From the NCBI GenBank assembly GCA_022561875.1, contig JADFQJ010000025.1, positions 1 to 36,006 of the forward strand: DNA of 36,006 bases, read 5' to 3'. Shown piece by piece: positions 25,201 to 31,547 of this stretch. This DNA is from Bacteroidota bacterium (GTDB lineage Bacteria > Bacteroidota > Bacteroidia > Bacteroidales > VadinHA17). Made by a program: the position numbers and the translations under genes. Below the pieces are notes generated by a model that was not told the DNA's origin, made no database searches, and saw only the letters and a list, made by a program, of their open reading frames with translations. Numbering within the stretch: the first letter of the stretch is position 1; each line of letters opens with the position of its first letter.

Positions 25201-25500
25201 ATCAATAATTTTCGGCACATCTTCTATATTTAATTTCGGGTATACATTATTGCCGGGTTCAACTATAATGAAAGGATCCATTTCGCAAAAACCTAAACAA
25301 CCTGTTATTCTGAGTAAAATTTTATCATGAAGACTATGCTCGATTATGTAACGTTTAATCATACGCATGATGTCATTCGATCCGCTTGCCTGCCCCCCTG
25401 TGCCTGCACATAACACCAGACAAGGTCTTTTCACCCCGGATTCAATCATAATGAGTTTTCGGAAATCGATAAAATCTTCAATAGATGAGATTCTTTTCAT
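22273..25500 (-). CDS. NuoF-GltD fusion flavoprotein (NADH/NAD(P)H oxidoreductase)
   Basis: A 1075-residue fusion of two flavoenzymes. Residues 1-110 form a thioredoxin-like 2Fe-2S domain (C27, C31, C68, C72; G36 stands where the second CxxxxC cysteine is usual). Residues ~135-550 are NuoF/HydB-like: GRGGAGFPTG (185-194), CNADEGDPGAYMDR, GAGAFVCGEETAL, and 4Fe-4S C476/C479/C482/C522. Residues ~560-1000 are like the glutamate synthase small subunit: Cys C565, C569, C608, C612, C616; FAD site GSGPAG (662-667); NAD(P) site GGGNTA. The C-terminus ends with a Cys-poor tail. It should oxidise NADH and/or NADPH and pass electrons to its partners. Two flavins with many clusters are compatible with electron bifurcation, not proof of it. 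An 18-residue tandem duplication lies at 800-835. Confidence 0.9.
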   Translation of the reverse strand: MKRISSIEDFIDFRKLIMIESGVKRPCLVLCAGTGGQASGSNDIMRMIKRYIIEHSLHDKILLRITGCLGFCEMDPFIIVEPGNNVYPKLNIEDVPKIIDAAINGKVIEEMLYRQPGDVKSYDSQQDIPFFKNQTRTILGKNQRIDPIRIYNYINDGGYAAFEKVISDPNPDWIIEEIKISKLRGRGGAGFPTGIKWEAALKSNNNSTKKFIVCNADEGDPGAYMDRSLLEGNPHLIIEGMIIAGIAIGATQGFIYVRSEYPLAIKHAIIAIRQARDIGIFGENILGTGIDFDIEIVRGAGAFVCGEETALIKSIEGKMGQPNQRPPYPVNKGIWGYPTCINNVETLANVPVIISNGADEYIKVGVPGNTGTKIFSLVGKIKNTGLVEVPLGTTINKVVYDIGGGPSEKAKIKAIQTGGPSGGCIPEKMFDLPIDYESLNKVGSIMGSGGMIVMDENTCMVDIAKYFTNFLQEESCGKCSTCREGTQRMNEILTNITEGNGKIEDLILLEELGLVIKDASMCGLGQTAPNPVLATLRYFKNEYIDHIEKKKCEATVCKEIISSPCQYTCPINTDVPVYVALIAMQKYTEALEVIKDENPFASVLSRVCHHPCEYKCKAGDGGDPVAIRDLKRFATDYGIENNLYSTTEPVDKTNGIKVAVIGSGPAGLTCSFYLSKKGYEVTVFEKESVIGGMLALGIPEYRLPREILKADLNYIKSAGMEMKINSALGKDYTLDSLFDQGYRAVFLATGSHQSLKLDIPGEEIDGVIPGMQALSALNLGKKIDLGKRVGIIGGGNTAVDAARRVLRAETSEGVTMIDAARSALRATKPESVTIFYRRTIDEIPAYKEEVEGAGDEGIKIEFLTAPIKIITGNGKLKACEFIRMRLGDVDESGRRRPVPIEGSEFTVELDTLIVSIRESPDISFLKNEGLEFSKWDTILTNQETCLTKRPGIFAGGDVVTGPNTVVDAVAAGKIASESIDQYLTGKEVKREYKLTRPSRYIEPIEFSDEELEELLSAKRSEMSLLSSEKRKYNLMEVNQGLTEEQAIKEAKRCLRCDLETKDGKMFLESLEKVKV
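22996..23103 (-). repeat. In-frame 54-bp tandem duplication inside the GltD-like domain
   Basis: Two 54-bp units (23050-23103 and 22996-23049) encode DAARRVLRAETSEGVTMI and DAARSALRATKPESVTIF. Ten of 18 residues are identical, placed directly after the GGGNTAV pyridine-nucleotide motif. The reading frame is kept. Confidence 0.85.
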
Positions 25501-25543
25501 ATTCCTTTTCCTTAATATTTATCAGCGAATTGCTAAATTATTT

Positions 25544-26434
25544 TTATACATCTAACATATGTCCTTCACAACCACGACTAGGACAAATGTGTATAGTTCC
25601 ACCACCACGAATCATCATAGGAACCATGTTTACACTGCATACAGGACATTCTAAACTACTGGTTAATTCTGTGTGACAATGCGGGCAAAAACAGTTCAGT
25701 TCAGTATCCATTGGTATTTCATGCTCTGATTCAATACTATAACTGCCATAAAGCGAAGATAATCTCAGCCACCCGTGTTTACGACCGAATGATACGGTAA
25801 TATGAATGCACGGGTAATTATCAATAAGGTGTTCAGTGCTCATCAAGCTGTGGTTGCACCGGGGACAACTGACTTTAACAGGAAAAATGTGTTTATATTT
25901 TTCTATATCGATCTTTTTTATGCCGGTCTTTGTCTGTTCAATAATTTTCTTAATCACTGTTGGTTTGACATTAGAGTGATAAATACCATCAACAACAACA
26001 ATAGGTCCCATAGCACAACAACCCAGACAAGCTGCAGTTTCCTGTGTAAACAATAAGTTTTTGGTGGTTTCTCCCGGTTTAATTCCTAATTCTCTAATTA
26101 TTGCATCGACAATTCTCGAACCACCGCGTACATGACATGCAGTACCAGTGCATGTAGTTATTATGTGCTTCCCTTTTTGATTAAAGCTAAAAGCTTTGTA
26201 AAAACTGGCAACTCCATAAATATTACGAAGAGGCATATTTAATTTATCTGCAAGCAATTTCATTGCATTCTCAGGAAGATAATTATAATGTTTCTGTATT
26301 TCCTGCAAAATGGCAATTAGAAACTTGCTATGCTTTTTCATACATGACTCAACAACAGATTCCAGTTCTGTTGAAACTTCTGATAAGTACATATTATCTT
26401 TTCTTTGGTAGTTTTTATCGATAAAAGAATGCAT
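25544..26434 (-). CDS. NuoE-like 2Fe-2S subunit with C-terminal zinc-ribbon-like extension
   Basis: A 296-residue protein. Residues ~20-165 are a NuoE/HydC-type thioredoxin-like domain: an N-terminal helical bundle, then CTGTACHVRGG (C95, C100) and CLGCCAMGP (C136, C139/C140) binding a 2Fe-2S cluster. Residues ~185-296 are an unusual extension with CPRC (190-193), CFCPHC (248-253), CPVC (263-266) and CPSRGC (284-289), probably two or more structural metal sites. The ATG directly follows the stop of the upstream Cys-rich mini-gene (TAAATG), so the two are coupled. An in-frame ATG at 26392 is a possible alternative start. It should relay electrons to the NuoF-GltD fusion. Confidence 0.88.
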   Translation of the reverse strand: MHSFIDKNYQRKDNMYLSEVSTELESVVESCMKKHSKFLIAILQEIQKHYNYLPENAMKLLADKLNMPLRNIYGVASFYKAFSFNQKGKHIITTCTGTACHVRGGSRIVDAIIRELGIKPGETTKNLLFTQETAACLGCCAMGPIVVVDGIYHSNVKPTVIKKIIEQTKTGIKKIDIEKYKHIFPVKVSCPRCNHSLMSTEHLIDNYPCIHITVSFGRKHGWLRLSSLYGSYSIESEHEIPMDTELNCFCPHCHTELTSSLECPVCSVNMVPMMIRGGGTIHICPSRGCEGHMLDV

Positions 26435-26719
26435 TTATACATAATCTTCGCAATGCCAGATAATTATATCTGGCTTTGTATTCATACAGGTTTCACGATT
26501 ACCGCAATTCTTACAAATACCTATATGAGTTTGATTTTCTTCCTTAACAATCGGTTCCACGTAAGGTATTTTTTCAATTACCGGACGATAGAAATAAACC
26601 TCGAATTCTTTACAATGTAGTACAGGTCGATTTCCATTTTTAACATATATGCAGTAAGAAAAATTCTTACAGGTCATGCATAGATCATTGTAATCTTCTC
26701 TTTTCGTTTTTTCTGTCAT
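26435..26719 (-). CDS. Cys-rich mini-protein with duplicated four-Cys modules
   Basis: A 94-residue protein made of two similar modules. The first has C14-x2-C17-x5-C23-x12-C36, the second C69-x2-C72-x5-C78-x11-C90, each ending with HC-(K/E)-(E/D)-(F/Y). Each module could hold one zinc ion or Fe-S cluster. No known family is recognised with certainty. It is the first gene downstream of the predicted sigma-54 promoter and is immediately coupled to the NuoE-like gene, so it probably belongs to the same complex or helps its assembly. Confidence 0.8.
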   Translation of the reverse strand: MTEKTKREDYNDLCMTCKNFSYCIYVKNGNRPVLHCKEFEVYFYRPVIEKIPYVEPIVKEENQTHIGICKNCGNRETCMNTKPDIIIWHCEDYV

Positions 26720-26773
26720 ATCAGATAAGTTATTTAATGAAAAATGATATTCTCATCACTCGTTTTCGTAATT

Positions 26774-26788
26774 ACAATACTAATGCCA
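26774..26788 (-). promoter_or_regulatory. Candidate sigma-54 (-24/-12) promoter
   Basis: The minus strand reads TGGCATTAGTATTGT. The invariant GG of the -24 box is present, followed after exactly 10 bp by GT where GC is usual, with TTG just as in TTGC. Compared with TGGCACG-N4-TTGCA it differs at three positions. It lies about 55 bp before the first ATG of the operon, a fitting leader length, and a sigma-54 activator gene lies just upstream. Inferred, not proven. Confidence 0.5.
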
Positions 26789-27025
26789 AACGATATAAAA
26801 CCCTGTTTTATAAACACTTAAAAAGGGATATTTATCTAAGTTGCGTTATGGGCATCCCTATAGGACAAGCCGTGCTGTAGGAATTTCTTTGAAACAAGCT
26901 ACCTGCCTGCCTGCCGGACGTGGAAGCAGCGAGCTAAGCAATATAAGATCAGTAAGTTATTTAAAATGATCTTTTTTAAATGGAATGATAGCGGGAAGAT
27001 ATGTAGTAGATAAAATGAAAATTTC

Positions 27026-27064
27026 AATGGGTAATTTTGAACCAGTGGTTCAAAATTACCCATT
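27026..27064. repeat. Perfect 39-bp palindrome: activator site or terminator
   Basis: The arms AATGGGTAATTTTGAACCA (27026-27044) and TGGTTCAAAATTACCCATT (27046-27064) are exact reverse complements around one base. It starts 11 bp past the stop of the sigma-54 activator gene and lies about 240-290 bp upstream of the candidate -24/-12 site. As an RNA it would form a 19-bp stem, but the following bases (GAAATTTTCATTTT) are only partly T-rich. It could be a terminator, an enhancer-binding-protein site, or both. Confidence 0.8.
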
Positions 27065-27074
27065 ATATTCACTT

Positions 27075-28457
27075 TTAATGATGGTTGAGGAATTTTTTTA
27101 TTTTTTCCCGTAAAGTTTTGCGATCAATTCCAAGAATTTCAGCTGCTTTAGTTTTATTACCATCAACATTTGCGAGTACGTTATGGATGTATTCAGCTTC
27201 CACCTCAGCAAGGGTTCTGGTAATCCCTTTTCCTCGCAGAGCTGAAAAACGCATAATTGATGGTAAGTCTGGAACATCAATAATATCTTCCTCTGTCATA
27301 ATTACGAGACGTTGTACAATATTTTGTAATTCTCTTACATTGCCAGGCCAATGGTAATCTTTCAGTATCTGTAGGGCTTTATCAGAAAATTGTGTTTTAG
27401 GTTTATTAGCTTCTTTTGCAAATTTGTTGGTAAAATGATGAATCAAGAGAAAAATATCCTCTCCTCTATCCCGTAAAGGGGGAATGTTTATATTTAGTAC
27501 ATTAAGACGATAATACAAATCTTCCCGGAATTTATTCTTCTTCACTAAATCAAACAGATCAATATTTGTTGCAGCAATTATTCTTACATTTACCTTTTGA
27601 GGTTTTTTTGATCCAATCATGTAAACTTCTTTATCCTGAAGTACACGAAGAAGTTTAATCTGCATTGAAAAACTGGTGTTGCTAATTTCATCCAGAAAAA
27701 TTGTGCCACCATCTGCTGTGTGAAAAAATCCTCCCCGTGTTTCGGTGGCACCTGTAAAAGTACCTTTGAGGTGTCCGAACAATTCACTCTCAATTAATTC
27801 TTCAGGTATTCCACCACAATTCACCGGCACAAACGGGGAAGAAACATCTGTACCACTATAATGAATTGCTCTTGCTACAAGTTCTTTACCGGTTCCGCTC
27901 TCCCCGGTTATAAGCACTGTAGCTGACGTTATGGAGACTTTTTTTATTGTATTAAATACTTCTTGTATGGCTTTTGAAACTCCAATAATTCCCTGAAGAG
28001 TTTTGTTTCTAAAGTGGGATTTAACTTGTGTGGCTATGCGTGCATTTAATTTATCAAAGGATCTCTGAACAGCAGCAAAAAGCTCCTCGTCTGTAAACGA
28101 CTTCACAAGGTATTCCTCAGCTCCGGTTTTCACAGCATCAACTGCTCCCTGAATTGAGGGATAACCGGTTATTACCAGAACTTCAATATTTTTAAAGTTT
28201 GCCCGAATATGTTTAATGAGTTCCAAACCACCGACCTCTGGTATCTTAAGATCTGTTATAACCAGGTCAACCTTAGCTGAATCAAGTATTTTTATGGCAT
28301 CCGGGACACTTTGTACAGTGTAAGTTTTATAACCCTTTAATGTAAGATTTCTTCTGAGGACTTCCAACATGTCCTCAGAATCATCCACTACAAGGATGCA
28401 ACCATTATTAAAATTTCCTTTCCTAATCACTTGTTTTCTTATTTTGTGAAATGGCAA
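27075..28457 (-). CDS. Sigma-54-dependent response regulator (NtrC family)
   Basis: A 460-residue transcription activator. The receiver domain (~20-135) has the acidic pair D25/D26, the phosphoacceptor D69 and K119. The AAA+ domain (~155-395) has Walker A GESGTGKE (185-192), a sigma-54 contact loop reading GTFTGA (232-237) instead of GAFTGA, and Walker B GGTIFLDEIS. The Fis-type helix-turn-helix at the end is NKTKAAEILGIDRKTLREKI. The start overlaps the histidine kinase gene by 35 bp, so the two are translationally coupled and form one two-component pair. The target is probably the oxidoreductase operon just downstream, given its -24/-12-like site. Confidence 0.93.
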   Translation of the reverse strand: MPFHKIRKQVIRKGNFNNGCILVVDDSEDMLEVLRRNLTLKGYKTYTVQSVPDAIKILDSAKVDLVITDLKIPEVGGLELIKHIRANFKNIEVLVITGYPSIQGAVDAVKTGAEEYLVKSFTDEELFAAVQRSFDKLNARIATQVKSHFRNKTLQGIIGVSKAIQEVFNTIKKVSITSATVLITGESGTGKELVARAIHYSGTDVSSPFVPVNCGGIPEELIESELFGHLKGTFTGATETRGGFFHTADGGTIFLDEISNTSFSMQIKLLRVLQDKEVYMIGSKKPQKVNVRIIAATNIDLFDLVKKNKFREDLYYRLNVLNINIPPLRDRGEDIFLLIHHFTNKFAKEANKPKTQFSDKALQILKDYHWPGNVRELQNIVQRLVIMTEEDIIDVPDLPSIMRFSALRGKGITRTLAEVEAEYIHNVLANVDGNKTKAAEILGIDRKTLREKIKKFLNHH

Positions 28458-30132
28458 TGGGTAACTTTATTTCAAACTGTGTTCCTTTACCAGGTTCGCT
28501 TTCAACTTTTATTTTTCCTTTATGAGAATTTACTATCCCTTGTACGACGGATAATCCCAGTCCTATTCCCTTTCCTGCTTCTTTAGTTGTAAAGAACGGA
28601 TCAAATATTCTCTCCTTCACATCCTTACTCATACCATGACCAGTATCTTTTATGAGGAGGCAGATATCACCATCAGTGGAATGTGTTTCTATATCCAGTT
28701 TTCCCCCTTTTGGCATTGCCTGCATTGCATTTACGATAATATTAACCATGATCTGATTAATTTGAACAGGATCAGCTGTAATGCATGGTAAATTCGGTTC
28801 AAGAGAAACACTTAGAATAATTCCTTCTTTATAACATCGTGATTTAAAAAAATATATACCATCTTCAACCAGTAGATTAATATCTGTTTTTTTCTTTTCC
28901 GGGTAAGCTTTCCTGGCAAAAGACATCAGTTTTTTAATAATTTCACGTGCATGCAAGGATGATTTCACAATTTTTTCTAAATCCATTTCTGCCTGGTTTG
29001 GTAAGCCAGGGCACTTACCGGCAAGCTGGGCGAAACCCATGATACTGCCCAATGGTTCATTAAGCTCATGGGCCACTCCGGCTGCAAGCTCACCAACAGT
29101 TGCTAACCTGTCAGCATGGTGTAGTTTATTCGTGAGATTTATTTTTTCTTCTTCAGCATCTCTTCGTTTTATAATTATGGCCAGTTCGTTTGCAATTGTA
29201 TCAATTAATTTTCTTTCCTCTTTCAAAAATGCTCCTTCATCCAGCTCAGGACATTTTTCTATATAAATAACCTCGATTACCCCTCGTTTTTCATCATTTA
29301 CATCAATATCTGCCACAAGTTTGTGCCTGCCATCCTCTAAATCAGGATTGGAATAATCAATATCATCCAAAATTATTCGGGTTCGTGTAATTTCGGGATA
29401 TTGCCATGCCGGAGGGATCAATTCCATAATACGATACAGAAGATCTTCCAGTGAAATATCAATTTGTTTCGATATCTGAGACATACCGTATAAGCAAGTT
29501 AGTTCTTTGACACGTTCTTGTAAAGCTGCTAGTGCATACTGATTTAACATTATAACACCTAGTGTTTGTGCAAAATCTTCAACTAATTCTATTTCATGTT
29601 TTGAGAACAAATCTTGTTTAATATTTTTCAATTGCATAAGTCCAATTCTTTCATCACTAAATAAAAACGGAATCATTATCAGCGATTTATATTTTTTCTT
29701 GATAATGGTGTTGCAGGTACTTTCTTGTATAGAAATTTCTTTATTTAATAATGAGGTATTGTTTGAACTATTTGTCCGGAAGCTTCCCTTCGCTGTAAAA
29801 AAAGGTGAAGAGGAATCAAAATTACCTTGTAAAATATCCTTCCAAATGCCATCTGTGCCATTGTTTTCAATAAAATCGTGAGGGTAAGAATTTTTCTCGA
29901 ACTGCAGGCTGGATAAAATGTAATAATTAAAAGTCTTCTTAGTATGTTGTATAAGTTCAAAACGAGTTTGATCATTAGGTACTTTTAATAATAATATGAC
30001 TTCAGTGCATTTAAAACAATTTAGAAGGATATTTGAGATTTTGCGGAGAAAATAAGTTCTTGTAAACCCGCTGTGTGCTAATTGCAATATTTGATATGAT
30101 AAAGAAGAAAAGTCTATTCGGTTAATTTTCAT
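28423..30132 (-). CDS. GAF-domain sensor histidine kinase, partner of the sigma-54 regulator
   Basis: A 569-residue soluble sensor without clear membrane segments. An N-terminal GAF-like domain (~20-195) contains SLIMIPFLFSDERIGLMQLK. A second GAF-like region (~205-325) follows. The HisKA domain has phosphoacceptor H355 in ELAAGVAHELNEPLGSIMGF. The HATPase domain has N-box MVNIIVNAMQAMPKGG, DTGHGMS, FDPFFTTKEAGKGIGLGLSV and PGKGTQFEI. The lack of transmembrane helices suggests it senses a cytoplasmic signal, for example redox state or nitrogen status, via GAF domains (inference). The gene is followed, with overlap, by the NtrC-type regulator. Confidence 0.92.
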   Translation of the reverse strand: MKINRIDFSSLSYQILQLAHSGFTRTYFLRKISNILLNCFKCTEVILLLKVPNDQTRFELIQHTKKTFNYYILSSLQFEKNSYPHDFIENNGTDGIWKDILQGNFDSSSPFFTAKGSFRTNSSNNTSLLNKEISIQESTCNTIIKKKYKSLIMIPFLFSDERIGLMQLKNIKQDLFSKHEIELVEDFAQTLGVIMLNQYALAALQERVKELTCLYGMSQISKQIDISLEDLLYRIMELIPPAWQYPEITRTRIILDDIDYSNPDLEDGRHKLVADIDVNDEKRGVIEVIYIEKCPELDEGAFLKEERKLIDTIANELAIIIKRRDAEEEKINLTNKLHHADRLATVGELAAGVAHELNEPLGSIMGFAQLAGKCPGLPNQAEMDLEKIVKSSLHAREIIKKLMSFARKAYPEKKKTDINLLVEDGIYFFKSRCYKEGIILSVSLEPNLPCITADPVQINQIMVNIIVNAMQAMPKGGKLDIETHSTDGDICLLIKDTGHGMSKDVKERIFDPFFTTKEAGKGIGLGLSVVQGIVNSHKGKIKVESEPGKGTQFEIKLPIAISQNKKTSD

Positions 30133-30174
30133 TGCATTTTTCTATTTTAAAGTAACAAAGTTATTCAAAAAGGT

Positions 30175-30378
30175 TTGATTATAATATTTTTAATTTTATC
30201 ATTTACAAATTGTAGCAGGATAAATAAGAATAAGGAAACCAAAAGTATTTGGGATATAACCGGTCGGTGCATAAAAGGTCAGCTTAAAGGTAAAGAACTG
30301 ATGCCGGAAATACACAGCAATCACTTTGCTTTTGCCTGGTTTTCTTTTCATCCGGAATCAGAGATTTATGAAAAGTAA
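30175..30378 (+). pseudogene. Remnant of a DUF3179-type protein
   Basis: The part DITGRCIKGQLKGKELMPE followed by FAFAWFSFHPESEIYEK matches the C-terminal signature of DUF3179 proteins (S/D-x-x-TG-x-A-x-x-G-x-L-x-G-x-x-L ... F-x-F-x-W-x-x-F-x-P-x-T-x-x-Y, recalled). Complete proteins are several hundred residues. Here only ~50 residues remain, behind a hydrophobic, lipoprotein-like stretch (FLILSFTNCS) that could be the original signal joined by an internal deletion. The start is a TTG with no ribosome site. The other bases of 30133-30486 show nothing further. Confidence 0.5.
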
Positions 30379-30486
30379 GCCTGTGGCTGTGAGGGCATGT
30401 TGCATGTTAAACTCATTTTGTTATTTGATTCCAATAAAAAAAATCGTTAAATTGAACTCCGGTTATTTACCAGTTTGAATTTAAAA

Positions 30487-31326
30487 ATGAATGTGCTTTT
30501 TAACAAAAAATTCTTACAGCATAACGCGGAAAGCAGCGCTGAGGGAGCTTACCGCATCGGTGAATTTGTCGGTCAGTTCGAAAACACGGCAAGAGACGGG
30601 GAAGAATACGTTCAATTGGTTCACAGCGAAAGATACCTTAATTGGGTTAAAGAGACTTGCTTTCAAAACGCCATTCTTGCAGAAGTAAGGGTTACTCCGG
30701 AGAGTTATGAAGCCGCATGCCTGGCTGTGGGTTTAACGATTCTTGCTTCGGAAAATAATGACTTTGCTATCGTTCGTCCACCCGGTCATCATGCCAGGCA
30801 GGAAATCGCAGCCGGGTTTTGCCTTTTTAATAACATCGCCATTGCAACACAAAAACTGGTAAATGAAGGAAAAAAGGTTTTTATCCTCGATATTGACGGG
30901 CATCATGGCGATGGAACACAAAATATTTTCTACCAAAGCAACAAGGTATTATATTGTTCCATGCACCAGGAATTTGCCTATCCCTGGACAGGAAAAATTG
31001 ATGAGACAGGCGAAGTTGAAGGAAAAGGCTATACGATGAATTTTCCTTTACCTGCCGGAAGCGGTGACCGGGAATTCTTGTATGCTGTTGACATTGCTAT
31101 TGAAAAAGCAAAAACGTTCCAGCCGGATGTTGTTGGTGTTTCTGCAGGTTTTGACGGATATGAAAAAGACAGCCTTCTCGACTTAAATTATTCTTTAAAT
31201 GCGTATTATGAATGTGGTTACCGGCTTCGACAGGCTTTTCAAAATATATTTGCCGTTCTTGAAGGAGGGTATCACCAGGATATTAAGAAATGTACGGAAA
31301 GCTTTATTAAGGGTATAAGGACATAG
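30487..31326 (+). CDS. Class II histone-deacetylase-like / acetylpolyamine amidohydrolase
   Basis: A protein of about 279 residues with the arginase/deacetylase fold, predicted to remove acetyl groups from polyamines or other acylated amines in the cytoplasm with one zinc ion. Motifs are RPPGHHARQEIAAGFCLFNNIAIA (tandem active-site His), LDIDGHHGDGTQ (zinc-binding Asp-x-His), GVSAGFDGYEKD (second zinc Asp region) and VLEGGYH. It is slightly shorter than the usual 300+ residues because the N-terminus is trimmed. ATG 30487 is preferred over the in-frame TTG four codons upstream. Confidence 0.88.
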   Translation: MNVLFNKKFLQHNAESSAEGAYRIGEFVGQFENTARDGEEYVQLVHSERYLNWVKETCFQNAILAEVRVTPESYEAACLAVGLTILASENNDFAIVRPPGHHARQEIAAGFCLFNNIAIATQKLVNEGKKVFILDIDGHHGDGTQNIFYQSNKVLYCSMHQEFAYPWTGKIDETGEVEGKGYTMNFPLPAGSGDREFLYAVDIAIEKAKTFQPDVVGVSAGFDGYEKDSLLDLNYSLNAYYECGYRLRQAFQNIFAVLEGGYHQDIKKCTESFIKGIRT

Positions 31327-31357
31327 TTTCATAAATAATTAGGGATATTCGCTAAAA

Positions 31358-31418
31358 GAAACACTGAATGATTGAATGATTAGATTGTTACGTGTTTCGG
31401 GTTACGAGTTACGAGTTT
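31358..31418. repeat. TGAATGATT and GTTACGA heptads
   Basis: GAATGAT-TGAATGA units with a 7-bp step are followed by GGTTACGAGTTACGAGTT. The second family is the one seen at 5963-5990, in the same orientation. Confidence 0.75.
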
Positions 31419-31497
31419 TTTTGAGTCAATGCCTAAATAACGTTGACCTTTTTGTTATTAATTTTACTTCTATTTTTATAGTTAATTTGATTTACTG

Positions 31498-31539
31498 TTG
31501 ATAACGGGAGATTACTTGAAGAGTAATCCTCGTTATCAA
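31498..31539. terminator. Hairpin after the ATP-grasp fragment
   Basis: TTGATAACG (31498-31506) pairs with CGTTATCAA (31531-31539). Inside, AGATTAC and GTAATC pair with a small bulge. It is 8 bp from the minus-strand stop at 31548. There is no strong T-tract on either side, so it may be a weak terminator or an mRNA 3'-end structure. Confidence 0.4.
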
Positions 31540-31547
31540 TAGTACTT

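Larger units (their letters stand above)
26720..27074 (-). other. Regulatory region upstream of the oxidoreductase operon
   Basis: This 355-bp gap separates the regulator genes from the metabolic genes on the same strand. It holds a -24/-12-like site near the operon and a perfect palindrome next to the regulator stop. A middle block (about 26845-26945) contains GC-rich words such as CCTGCCTGCCTGCC, probably a dispersed intergenic repeat. No gene is visible in it. Confidence 0.6.

Noticed and set aside
21463-25500. FeFe-hydrogenase (HydABC)
   Set aside because: The NuoG/HydA-like subunit ends after its 4Fe-4S motifs. None of the H-cluster cysteine motifs is present in it or nearby, so hydrogen metabolism is not supported.
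19864-25500. Ordinary NADPH glutamate synthase (GltBD)
   Set aside because: The large subunit lacks the glutaminase domain, the 3Fe-4S cysteines and the beta-helix. The small-subunit part is fused to NuoF and belongs to a multi-subunit set.
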